In this document: in pieces, positions 14,664 through 21,237 of the stretch | Layout: every line of letters starts with the position of its first letter | How positions within the stretch are numbered: position 1 is the stretch's first letter | Assembly: GCA_000432655.1 (NCBI GenBank) | Contig: HF986287.1 | Span: 48,391-69,627 of the forward strand | From: Bacteroides sp. CAG:1060 | Lineage (GTDB): Bacteria; Bacteroidota; Bacteroidia; Bacteroidales; UBA932 | Direction: 5' to 3' | Length of the DNA stretch: 21,237 nucleotides | The notes under the pieces: generated by a model | The model's database searches: none | Seen by the model: only the letters and a program-made list of their open reading frames with translations | Told to the model about the DNA's origin: nothing | Program-made: the position numbers and the translations under genes

Positions 14664-15846
14664 CCGGATTCTGAGGGGTTTTCTCTTTCCATACCTGGAA
14701 GTGTAACTGAGTCTGATGGTCTATCGTGTCCACGGTGCCTATCACTTGGCCGGTTTTGACTTTGTCTCCAGCTTTTACTTCTACTCCCGCCAATTTGCAG
14801 TAAAACGTAAAATAACTGCCGTGTTGTACCAGTACGCACTTGTTGTATCCTGGCATAATAATTATGTTTTTGACCTCTCCGTCAAATACGGCTTTTATCT
14901 GCGTACCTGGAGAAAGTGCTATATTGATGCCGTTGTTGAATGGCATTACGATGGAAGTATAGACCGGGTGATTGTGCTTTCCGAATTTTTCGACCACCGG
15001 GCCTTCTGCCGGCCAAGGTAGTTTTCCCTTGTTTTTTTCGAAGTCGGCCGCGAGCTTGTAGTCAATGGGTTTCTGCTTCGTCCCGGCCTTCCCGCTGTCT
15101 TTTGATGCGGCGTTCTGCTGGGCGATGTAGGAAGCGATGATTTTCTCTATCTCGCGGTTTAGGGCCTCGACCTGTTTTTGCTTGGTGGCCAGTTGTTTCT
15201 GGTATTTATTCTTGTCTTTTTTAAGCGTAGCAATCAGCGTATCGGACCGTTTTTCGTCTTTTTTGAGTTGATTGAGTTCCTTCTGGCGAGCGGCTTTCAA
15301 TGCTTCTGCATTGGCTTTCATCTTGTTAAGCTTCGCTTCCTTTTCGTCAAGTTCGGCTTTGGTGGCGGTAATCCTGGCCGCTTCTTCGTTCATCTGGCTC
15401 GACAGGTTTTTAAGGTATGAATACCGCCTGGACGCCTGTGCGAAATTTGCGCTGGTCAGCAAATGGGCATACCAGATACGTTTGTCCCTGTTGCGGTAAG
15501 CTCCTTTTATAAGCCTGCGGTAGTATAAATCCATTGTGTCAAGTCGCGCTTCTATGGCGCTTATCTCCTTGCGGACTCTGGCAATACTATCTGTAAGAAC
15601 CCGGATTTCCCGTTCGCTGTCGGAAATGAGTTCCCGCCTGTTGGACAGTTGTTTTCTTATCAGGGTCAATTCTCCCAGCGCATTGGCGCTTTTGGTGGAA
15701 TTGTCTTTAATCTGCTTCTGAAGCTGGGCAATTTCTTTTTCGAGTACCGCCTTACGGGATTCCTGGGCCGAGGTGTTCTGGGCATATACATGCACGCTGC
15801 CGGCGCACAGCAGAAAAATCAGGGAAATGCGGTAGAGCCAGTTCAT
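14647..15846 (-). CDS. EnvC-like murein hydrolase activator with degenerate LytM (M23) domain
   Basis: A 399-residue secreted protein. Residues 1-22 are a signal peptide (MNWLYRISLIFLLCAGSVHV, then YAQ). About 28-245 is a long charged coiled coil, e.g. 'KAVLEKEIAQLQKQIKD' and 'KQKQVEALNREIEKIIASYI'. Residues 290-390 are a LytM/M23 fold. The zinc-binding residues of active M23 peptidases are replaced: NNGIN (304-308) has Asn for His and Asp, CKL (350-352) has Lys for the His of A-H-L, and QLHF has Gln380 for the first His of HxH; only H382 is kept. Loss of zinc ligands together with a long coiled coil is the hallmark of EnvC, which activates amidases at the division site. It follows a TPR protein gene by 2 nt. 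Confidence 0.92.
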   Translation of the reverse strand: MNWLYRISLIFLLCAGSVHVYAQNTSAQESRKAVLEKEIAQLQKQIKDNSTKSANALGELTLIRKQLSNRRELISDSEREIRVLTDSIARVRKEISAIEARLDTMDLYYRRLIKGAYRNRDKRIWYAHLLTSANFAQASRRYSYLKNLSSQMNEEAARITATKAELDEKEAKLNKMKANAEALKAARQKELNQLKKDEKRSDTLIATLKKDKNKYQKQLATKQKQVEALNREIEKIIASYIAQQNAASKDSGKAGTKQKPIDYKLAADFEKNKGKLPWPAEGPVVEKFGKHNHPVYTSIVMPFNNGINIALSPGTQIKAVFDGEVKNIIIMPGYNKCVLVQHGSYFTFYCKLAGVEVKAGDKVKTGQVIGTVDTIDHQTQLHFQVWKEKTPQNPENWLR

Positions 15847-15848
15847 GA

Positions 15849-17090
15849 TTATTGTTTTTTCTGCTCGGCAAGCGATTCATAGTATGACGCCAGCGTATCT
15901 TCTCCCAGAGCTTTTAGAACCTTGGAGTAATGTTCCAATACCACTGCGCTGTCCTTGCCTCCATAAATCATGGCGTGTTTGAAATATGGTTTGGCCTCCT
16001 CCGGCTTGTGAAGAAGATAAAGGATCCAACCGAGGGTGTCAAGATAAGTGGCGTTGTCGGGTTCCAACTCCACGGCCCTGCGGCTCATTTTGAGTGCCTT
16101 CTTCAGCGAGCGGTGCTCTTCGGACAGGAAATAAGCGTAGTTGTTCAGGACGGAACTGTGATCCGGGTCTATCTGCAGAGCTTTGTCGTACGCGCGGTAA
16201 GCTCGTTTATTATTTCCCATGGAGTGGGCGATATCACCTTCGTAAGCGTATGCGGTTGCAAGGTTTTCCTTATCTCCTGCCGTTTCCGCCACTCTTGCGA
16301 GCACTGCGCACTGGCTGAGCATTGCGTCATTGTCTCCAGTGATGGAAATCATGTTGAATTTTAGCAGGTTAGCCTTCACATCGGAAGGGTGTACCTCTAC
16401 GCACTTGAATACAATCTCCTCCAATGTCTTGCCCCACACCCAATAGAATTTGGAATCCATGTTTTTCATGATGGCATCCAGATAGGTTGTCTTGGTATCT
16501 ACGTCCACGTCTTTGTCTTCCACCAATTTGGAAAGTTCTGTGAACATTGACGGCATCTTGCCTGTCATTCTGAAAACTTCTATCTTTCCGAGCCTTGCGT
16601 GTATATAGGAAGGGTCGATTTCCAATGCCTGGTTGTATTTTTCGAGCGCTGCCGAATCGCGTCCTTGGGCAAGTCGTGCGTCCCCGATAATGGTCAGCGT
16701 ATAAGGATTGCTGTACATGCCGGGATTAAGCCTTACGAGTTTTTCGCAACTGTCGGCGAATTTGATGCGATTGCCTGTGGCTCCGTACAGATTTACCAGA
16801 GCGTTGGTGTACCATTGGTTGGTGCTGTCAATAGATGCGGCCTTTTCGAGATGCAGCGTTGCTTCCTGAACTTTATTGAGAGGCAGTTCGCATAGTCCCA
16901 TATAATAATTGACTGCATCGTCGTCCGGCGATGTCTCCAGAAGTTCCGTCAGCAGCACAAGTGCAGAAGAATAATGACCTTCTGCATATTGGGCCACGGC
17001 ATCGAGAAACTTGTCGCTGTCCGGCTCTGTCGCAAACAGGCTTGACAGGGGCAGCAGGATAGCCATTAAGTATGTCGCAATCTTTCGCAT
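15849..17090 (-). CDS. Secreted tetratricopeptide-repeat protein
   Basis: A 413-residue protein with signal peptide MRKIATYLMAILLPLSSLFA and tetratricopeptide repeats over nearly its whole length, e.g. 'ALVLLTELLETSPDDDAVNY', 'AALEKYNQALEIDPSYIHAR', 'RAYRAYDKALQIDPDHSSVL' and 'ALKMSRRAVELEPDNATYLD'. There is no enzymatic domain. Such proteins act as scaffolds in the periplasm or at the outer membrane. The 2-nt gap to the EnvC-like gene makes a shared transcript and a role in the same cell-wall process likely. In the Bacteroidales genomes I recall, a DUF4292 protein gene lies between a TPR gene of this kind and the M23 gene; here there is none. Divergent from the ECF sigma factor gene. Confidence 0.9.
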   Translation of the reverse strand: MRKIATYLMAILLPLSSLFATEPDSDKFLDAVAQYAEGHYSSALVLLTELLETSPDDDAVNYYMGLCELPLNKVQEATLHLEKAASIDSTNQWYTNALVNLYGATGNRIKFADSCEKLVRLNPGMYSNPYTLTIIGDARLAQGRDSAALEKYNQALEIDPSYIHARLGKIEVFRMTGKMPSMFTELSKLVEDKDVDVDTKTTYLDAIMKNMDSKFYWVWGKTLEEIVFKCVEVHPSDVKANLLKFNMISITGDNDAMLSQCAVLARVAETAGDKENLATAYAYEGDIAHSMGNNKRAYRAYDKALQIDPDHSSVLNNYAYFLSEEHRSLKKALKMSRRAVELEPDNATYLDTLGWILYLLHKPEEAKPYFKHAMIYGGKDSAVVLEHYSKVLKALGEDTLASYYESLAEQKKQ

Positions 17091-17097
17091 TGGAAAA

Positions 17098-17105
17098 CAA
17101 ATTTA
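17098..17105 (-). promoter_or_regulatory. Putative -7 box of the TPR-EnvC operon
   Basis: The minus strand reads TAAATTTG, a full TAnnTTTG match, 7 nt before the ATG at 17090. Transcription would start at or next to the start codon. No -33 box was identified. Confidence 0.4.
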
Positions 17106-17128
17106 TGCATTTTATGAGAAAAAATGGC

Positions 17129-17136
17129 TACTTTAG
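17129..17136 (+). promoter_or_regulatory. Weak -7-like box before the sigma factor gene
   Basis: TACTTTAG differs from TAnnTTTG at one base and lies 23 nt before the ATG at 17160. An autoregulated ECF promoter with a different consensus is equally possible. Confidence 0.25.
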
Positions 17137-17145
17137 CAAAAATTA

Positions 17146-17161
17146 ATTCTTTTTAAAGAAT
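17146..17161. repeat. Inverted repeat overlapping the sigma factor start codon
   Basis: ATTCTTT and AAAGAAT form perfectly complementary 7-base arms around TT, and the right arm covers the first two bases of the ATG. In RNA it would be a weak hairpin that partly hides the start codon; in DNA it could be a protein site. AT-rich, so chance is possible. Confidence 0.35.
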
Positions 17162-17720
17162 GCAACTTTTCGGTAACAAGAAGCATCTTGATACACAGGA
17201 AAAGGATTGGATTGAGGGCGCAAAGCATGGGGATAGCAAATCTCAAAAAGCAATTTTTGACATGTTGTCCTCCAAAATGTATGCCATCTGTCTGCGATAT
17301 ATGGGAGATAAGGATGTGGCGGAAGATATATTGCAGGATGGTTTTGTCACTCTGTTTTCCAAGCTTGACAGTTATTCAGGGGTTGGGTCCTTTGAAGGCT
17401 GGGCACGTAGGGTCTTTGTCAATACTGCACTGATGAGTCTTAGGAAAAAAGACGCCATGAAGAACACGGAAGACGTGTCTGTCGCGCGAAATATTGCAAG
17501 CGACGATCCTACTGTCATTCAGAAAATTTCGTATATGGATCTTCTGAAGTTAATTACAGAATTGCCTACCGGTTTCCGCACGGTGTTCAATATGTACGTC
17601 ATAGAGGGGTATTCCCATAAAGAGATTGCAGAATCTCTCGGCATTTCTGAGACCACGTCACGTTCTCAGCTCCAGCGAGCCAGAATGTTGTTGCAGTCCA
17701 GGATAAAGGAAAAGTATTAA
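17160..17720 (+). CDS. ECF-type RNA polymerase sigma factor (sigma-70 family)
   Basis: A 186-residue group 4 sigma factor. Region 2 covers about 25-95, with 'MYAICLRYMGDKDVAEDILQ' then 'DGFVTLFSKL' (the polymerase-binding and -10-reading helices) and 'SFEGWARRVFVNTALMSLRK'. Region 4 covers about 125-180, with 'LPTGFRTVFNMYVIEGYSHK' and the helix-turn-helix 'EIAESLGISETTSRSQLQRA'. It lacks regions 1 and 3. Its last base is shared with the ATG of the next gene (TAATG), the usual coupling of an ECF sigma factor with its anti-sigma factor. That downstream product starts with a short anti-sigma-like segment and a membrane helix, so the pair probably answers an envelope signal. The regulon cannot be read from the window. 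Confidence 0.95.
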   Translation: MQLFGNKKHLDTQEKDWIEGAKHGDSKSQKAIFDMLSSKMYAICLRYMGDKDVAEDILQDGFVTLFSKLDSYSGVGSFEGWARRVFVNTALMSLRKKDAMKNTEDVSVARNIASDDPTVIQKISYMDLLKLITELPTGFRTVFNMYVIEGYSHKEIAESLGISETTSRSQLQRARMLLQSRIKEKY

Positions 17721-18916
17721 TGATGCAGGAAGAGTATAAAGAGTTTGATTCTTTGGTCAGGTCGATGCTTGAAAATGCTGAGGTGAAACCGTCACGCAGC
17801 GTTTGGAAGGGCATAGCTTGTCGTCTCAAAGGGACTTCTCCAGGGAGCGTGGAGCGCCGTGGTGCCGGAGCGATGTGGGGGTATGCCTGCATGGCTCTTG
17901 CTGCTGCATCGGTGCTGTTGGGGGTATTCTTCTTTCGTGGCAGCACTCCGGAGAATAGCGCCCCTGTCTCTTCAGTTATGAATTATTCCGCCGATGCATC
18001 CGTAAGTCATGATGATATGCCTGCGCCGGACAAAATAAAAGAATATGTGCGGGGAGGTCTTATGCCTGAGAATGTTCCGGTTGTGGATATGATTGCAATG
18101 GCCGAGTTGGTGGAGCGGATTGAGGAGGAAACCCGGACGCCTGTTCTCGAAACTGAGGCTGACGAGACTTCCGAAAACCAGCAATCTTCGGAAAATGCGT
18201 CTCCGTCCGGCAGGACTGTAAGGAAAGCACAGCAGTTTGAGCATGATCCGTTCGGAGTTCCGGAGGAAATGGAGAGCAAGTCTTTTTTTGACAAACCCAT
18301 AGAAGTATATACCAAAGGTGCGGTAGGAGGGAATGATTCCGGCCTGTCTGTCAATCATTTTCAGCACACCTTTGCACCTGGAATAACAAGTGACGGAATC
18401 GTGGAGACGGGAACTTCCGTGTATGGTATTCCGGTTTCTTTCGGCGTTGGTGTAAGAAAATATGTCTCGCCAAGGCTTTCTGTCGGGACCGGGGTGGATT
18501 ATACCCGCCTGTCCAGAACGTTCGCTGGAAAATATGTCCGTGATGGTCTGACTCTGGAAGCGGGAACGATATCACATGTGCTCCAATATGTGGGAATTCC
18601 GTTGGAGTTATACTATAATCTTATAGGTTCGGACAGGATACGGTTCTATGTGCACGCAGGAGGGGAGGCTGAGTTCTGTGTATCAAGCAGATATACTCTT
18701 TTCGCCAAGCCGGATATCACCGTAAGCGAGACGGTTCGCAAGCTTCAGTATTCAGTTGGCGGCGGCGTGGGCGTGGAATTCGTGATTACGCCTAGGTTTG
18801 GATTGTATGTTGATCCGAGCGTAAGGTATTATTTCCCATGCACGCAGCCTAAGAGTATCAGGACAGAGCATCCGCTTCTTGTGAATTTTGATATCGGAGC
18901 GCGCTTTTCATTTTAG
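17720..18916 (+). CDS. Anti-sigma-like/inner-membrane helix/outer-membrane beta-barrel fusion protein
   Basis: A 398-residue protein whose ATG overlaps the sigma factor stop; a second ATG follows at once. Residues 1-48 are hydrophilic and cytoplasm-like, with 'FDSLVRSMLENAEVKPSRSV' then 'WKGIACRL', the 'vW-x-gI' pattern found at the head of many Bacteroidota proteins encoded beside ECF sigma factors. Residues 52-72 (MWGYACMALAAASVLLGVFF) form one membrane helix. Residues 75-195 are a Glu/Ser/Pro-rich linker. Residues ~195-398 alternate aromatic and Gly residues as in an OMP_b-brl domain ('VGTGVDYTRLSRTFAG', 'GLYVDPSVRYYF') and end FDIGARFSF, with the terminal Phe typical of outer-membrane barrels. 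The layout suggests a protein linking cytoplasmic sigma control to the outer envelope, but topology is inferred. It ends at a strong terminator. Confidence 0.85.
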   Translation: MMQEEYKEFDSLVRSMLENAEVKPSRSVWKGIACRLKGTSPGSVERRGAGAMWGYACMALAAASVLLGVFFFRGSTPENSAPVSSVMNYSADASVSHDDMPAPDKIKEYVRGGLMPENVPVVDMIAMAELVERIEEETRTPVLETEADETSENQQSSENASPSGRTVRKAQQFEHDPFGVPEEMESKSFFDKPIEVYTKGAVGGNDSGLSVNHFQHTFAPGITSDGIVETGTSVYGIPVSFGVGVRKYVSPRLSVGTGVDYTRLSRTFAGKYVRDGLTLEAGTISHVLQYVGIPLELYYNLIGSDRIRFYVHAGGEAEFCVSSRYTLFAKPDITVSETVRKLQYSVGGGVGVEFVITPRFGLYVDPSVRYYFPCTQPKSIRTEHPLLVNFDIGARFSF

Positions 18917-18948
18917 CAAACAAAAAGATATTTTCATATAACAAAAAG

Positions 18949-18988
18949 AAAAATCCATCGGAAAGGTGTCTTCCGGTGGATTTTTCTT
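18949..18988. terminator. Bidirectional rho-independent terminator
   Basis: A 15-pair stem with one G-U: AAAAATCCATCGGAA (18949-18963) and TTCCGGTGGATTTTT (18971-18985), with a 7-nt loop. T-runs occur on both strands, so it can serve the fusion-protein gene on the plus strand and tsaE on the minus strand. I see nothing else in the 18917-19050 gap. Confidence 0.88.
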
Positions 18989-19050
18989 TGTTTATTTGCT
19001 GCGAGATTTTTAATCGCGCTATGAATAACTTTGATTACGTGTGTGGAAGC

Positions 19051-19476
19051 TTAGTCTTCCCAGCAGACTTCTCTGGTGCCGTCATCCTCTACATGGATGG
19101 TGACCTTGAGGGTGTCTTCCGGAAGAAGATTTTCAATATTCTCCGGCCATTCCATAAGGCATGGACATCCGCTGTCGAGATAGTCGTAAAGTCCTATATC
19201 CAAGGCCTCCGCATCTTTGGTGATGCGGTAAAAGTCAAAATGATAGATGCTGCATCCATCATTTCCGACATATTCGTTTACTATGGAAAAGGTCGGAGAG
19301 GATATTTCTTCACTCGGGACGCCAAGGCTTTCGCAGACGGCTTTTGTAAAGGTTGTCTTTCCGGCTCCCATCGGTGCATAGAATGCTATGAGGCGGTGCG
19401 CTTTAAGCACTTCCTTGAATTCGGATGCGGCGCCGGCCAGGCCGTCAAGATTCTTAATTGTTAAAGAGTGTTTCAT
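19051..19476 (-). CDS. tsaE: tRNA threonylcarbamoyladenosine biosynthesis ATPase TsaE
   Basis: TsaE works with TsaB, TsaD and TsaC to place threonylcarbamoyl on A37 of tRNAs that read ANN codons; its ATPase resets the TsaBD complex. From the ATG at 19476 the protein has 141 residues, the usual size. The Walker A motif 'APMGAGKTTFTKAVCESLGV' is followed by 'SPTFSIVNEY', 'YHFDFYRI' and 'CLMEWPENI', all family signatures in the right order. A longer frame beginning at a TTG at 19497 would place a full TAnnTTTG box inside the gene, so the ATG is preferred. It is divergent from yifB, with 23 nt between starts. The other Tsa genes are not in the window. Confidence 0.96.
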   Translation of the reverse strand: MKHSLTIKNLDGLAGAASEFKEVLKAHRLIAFYAPMGAGKTTFTKAVCESLGVPSEEISSPTFSIVNEYVGNDGCSIYHFDFYRITKDAEALDIGLYDYLDSGCPCLMEWPENIENLLPEDTLKVTIHVEDDGTREVCWED

Positions 19477-19484
19477 AATGCCTG

Positions 19485-19492
19485 CAAAGATA
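19485..19492 (-). promoter_or_regulatory. Putative -7 box of tsaE
   Basis: The minus strand reads TATCTTTG, a full TAnnTTTG match, 8 nt before the ATG at 19476. It decides between the two possible starts of tsaE. No -33 TTG at the right spacing. Confidence 0.45.
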
Positions 19493-19499
19493 AACAATA

Positions 19500-21044
19500 A
19501 TGCGTATGCTTACACGGATTCATGCAGCAAAATGTATAGGTATAGAAGCAGTTGAGGTAACTGTTGAGACGGATGTCGAGAGGGGAATCGGCATTCATCT
19601 TGTGGGCATGGCGGATACGGCTGTCAAGGAGAGTTTGCTCCGAGTTGTTACTGCCATGACTGCACTTAAGTACAAGGTCCCGGGAAAGAAGATTGTTATC
19701 AATCTTGCGCCGGCGGATTTACGAAAGAGTGGAAGCGGCTATGATCTTCCCATTGCGGTTGGTATAATAGCCGCAGCATCAGACGTAAGTATGCCGTTTG
19801 TCAACGATTATCTGATAATGGGGGAATTGGGACTTGACGGCGGAGTCCGGTATGTGTCTGGAGCATTGCTCTATGCCGAATTTGCGCGGGCAAAAGGACT
19901 TAAAGGTGTTGTCCTTCCATACGAGTGTGCTTCGGAAGCATGTGAAATCAGCGGAATTGAAATTTATGGTGTGCATACCTTGACGCAGGCCGTATCTGTG
20001 CTCTCCGGAGATATTCTTAGGGACTCCGTGCGGGTTGATGTCTCTGGGGGCAAGATGTCTGACACACGGCCTTGTGAGTTGTCCGAAATCCCTGATTTTG
20101 CGGATATTGTGGGACAGCAGGGGGCAAAACGGGCAATGGAAATAGCTGCTGCCGGAGGACATAATATCATTATGGTCGGCTCTATTGGGTCAGGGAAAAG
20201 CACTTTGGCAAAGGCGCTGGCCGGGATTCTGCCTTCTATGACAAAGGAAGAGGCCTTGGTTACAAGGAAGATATACTCGGTATGTGGTAAAGGTTGTGTT
20301 TGCAGTGGGCGTGGAAATCAGCGTCCTTTCCGTGCGCCGCATTATTCCACATCTATTCCTGCGCTTATCGGAGGGGGTTCGGGAGACAGTATTCTTCCCG
20401 GTGAAGTATCCCTTGCGCATAACGGTGTGCTGTTCCTTGATGAGTTTGCACAGTTGCCGCGAAGCGTTATCGAATCATTGCGCGGCCCCCTGGAGGACAG
20501 AAAAGTGGTTGTGTCCAGATTGAGGACCAAGGTGGAATTTCCGGCATCTTTCATGCTGGTTGCGGCTTCCAATCCGTGCCCGTGCGGGTATTACGGGGAG
20601 GGCGACAGGTGTACATGCTCTCCATCCCGCAGGGAAGAGTATTTTTCCAAATTATCCGGCCCTATAATGGATAGGATGGATTTGCAGGTTTTTGTCAGAA
20701 GGGTGCAGTCTTTGAACATAACGGAACAAGGCCGGGAATCAAGTGCGGTAATTGCAGAAAGAGTGCGAAAGGCGCGAATGGTGCAGGCGCGCAGATTTCG
20801 CGAAGAGGGAATCTTTACCAATTCGGAGATGAATCTTCGTCACCTTTCGAAGTATTGCTCTTTGAATGACAGGTTGGCGGAGGTGATGAAGCGGCTTATG
20901 GACAAAATGGGATTCTCGATGCGCGCATATTATAGGATAATAAAACTTGCGAGGACAATTGCCGACCTTGATGGAGTGTCGGAAATCTCTGAGCGGCACC
21001 TTTTGGAGGCTGCAGAATACAGATTTCTCGACAGATGCGCATAA
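19500..21044 (+). CDS. YifB/ComM family AAA+ ATPase (Mg-chelatase-like)
   Basis: A 514-residue AAA+ protein of the YifB/ComM family, which in naturally competent species acts as a branch-migration helicase during integration of incoming DNA. The N-terminal ~170 residues are a Lon-S5-like domain (IHLVGMADTAVKESLLRVV, 'NLAPADLRKSGSGYDLPIAV'). The ATPase has Walker A GSIGSGKS at 227-234 (most members have GPPGxGKT), Walker B 'GVLFLDEFAQ' at 309-318, the 'FRAPHYSTSIPALIGGG' segment and 'GPIMDRMDLQV' near the arginine sensor. Four cysteines in CPCGYYGEGDRCTC (C360, C362, C371, C373) may bind zinc. The ATG at 19500 or the one at 19506 may be used; family alignment favours the second. No competence genes lie nearby, so a general recombination role is possible. 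Confidence 0.94.
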   Translation: MRMLTRIHAAKCIGIEAVEVTVETDVERGIGIHLVGMADTAVKESLLRVVTAMTALKYKVPGKKIVINLAPADLRKSGSGYDLPIAVGIIAAASDVSMPFVNDYLIMGELGLDGGVRYVSGALLYAEFARAKGLKGVVLPYECASEACEISGIEIYGVHTLTQAVSVLSGDILRDSVRVDVSGGKMSDTRPCELSEIPDFADIVGQQGAKRAMEIAAAGGHNIIMVGSIGSGKSTLAKALAGILPSMTKEEALVTRKIYSVCGKGCVCSGRGNQRPFRAPHYSTSIPALIGGGSGDSILPGEVSLAHNGVLFLDEFAQLPRSVIESLRGPLEDRKVVVSRLRTKVEFPASFMLVAASNPCPCGYYGEGDRCTCSPSRREEYFSKLSGPIMDRMDLQVFVRRVQSLNITEQGRESSAVIAERVRKARMVQARRFREEGIFTNSEMNLRHLSKYCSLNDRLAEVMKRLMDKMGFSMRAYYRIIKLARTIADLDGVSEISERHLLEAAEYRFLDRCA

Positions 21045-21077
21045 ATGTCATGAAAAAACAAAAAAAACTAAAAAAAA

Positions 21078-21109
21078 TTTGGTTGGAATAAAAAATTCAC
21101 ATACCTTTG
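21078..21109 (+). promoter_or_regulatory. Consensus Bacteroidota promoter at the right edge
   Basis: TTTG at 21078-21081, exactly 20 nt of spacer, then TACCTTTG at 21102-21109: full matches to both boxes. It is the best promoter in the window. Runs of A upstream (21053-21077) resemble an UP element, as expected for a very active promoter such as that of an rRNA operon. Confidence 0.8.
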
Positions 21110-21116
21110 CATTCCC

Positions 21117-21237
21117 TTTCCGACAGGCAGGGGCAAGTTCATTGATAATACTGAAAGATAAGTACAAGCAAGTACCGAGAAACAATAAAATCGAGAGCGT
21201 TAATTCTTTTAGGAATTAGGATGTCAGGGGAGAGCTA
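21117..21237 (+). other. Probable rRNA operon leader (runs off the window)
   Basis: No convincing reading frame follows the strong promoter. The stretch contains TTCATTGATAATACTGAAAG and then AAGTAC twice (21160-21165 and 21170-21175) separated by AAGC, which resembles, from memory, the leader upstream of 16S rRNA genes in Bacteroidales. A small inverted repeat (TAATTC and GAATTA with a 6-nt loop) follows near 21200. The 16S gene itself would lie beyond the edge, so this stays an inference. Confidence 0.45.

Noticed and set aside
20947..21219. A 90-codon open frame running from the end of yifB into the right-hand leader
   Set aside because: Its first third is out of frame with yifB and the rest translates A-rich promoter DNA; the promoter and leader explain this stretch better.

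Overview
The window reads as chromosomal DNA from a member of the Bacteroidota, most likely the order Bacteroidales. This rests on a Bacteroides-type malate dehydrogenase, an S46 dipeptidyl-peptidase, a second EF-G-like factor of the Bacteroides EF-G2 kind, beta-barrel proteins ending in Phe, a near absence of Shine-Dalgarno sequences, and repeated copies of the Bacteroidota sigma-factor -7 motif TAnnTTTG upstream of genes. I cannot name a genus. I see no mobile element, CRISPR array, tRNA or pseudogene. Genes are closely packed and no gene-free stretch exceeds about 200 bases.

Layout, left to right. A truncated glycosyltransferase (minus) is divergent from mutS (plus). Next comes a minus-strand run of five genes, read from the right: XRE-type regulator, rnhB, S46 peptidase, mrp, rsmA. 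The last three are only 1 nt apart. Right of the XRE gene is a regulatory intergenic region holding a 21-bp imperfect palindrome and a third half-site, then a 64-residue unknown protein and the EF-G2-like gene (plus), which ends at a strong terminator. Then follow a membrane-anchored TPR/AraC-type regulator (minus), mdh (minus, with a perfect 15-bp terminator stem) and, divergent from mdh, a phosphopantetheinyl transferase (plus). A TPR protein plus EnvC-like LytM protein operon (minus) is divergent from an ECF sigma factor that is translationally coupled to an anti-sigma-like/beta-barrel fusion protein (plus). Finally tsaE (minus) is divergent from the yifB/comM ATPase (plus), and the right edge carries a consensus promoter and leader that look like the start of an rRNA operon.

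How the parts work together. Most genes are housekeeping: DNA repair (mutS, rnhB, yifB), ribosome and tRNA maturation (rsmA, tsaE), Fe-S/P-loop (mrp), central metabolism (mdh), peptide use (S46) and cell-wall hydrolysis control (EnvC-like). Three local regulatory modules stand out: the XRE regulator with its putative operator and the small orphan gene; the TPR-membrane-AraC one-component sensor; and the ECF sigma factor with a partner that joins an anti-sigma-like head and inner-membrane helix to a C-terminal beta-barrel. The most striking single protein is the EF-G paralogue, whose GTPase centre lacks several residues needed for GTP hydrolysis.
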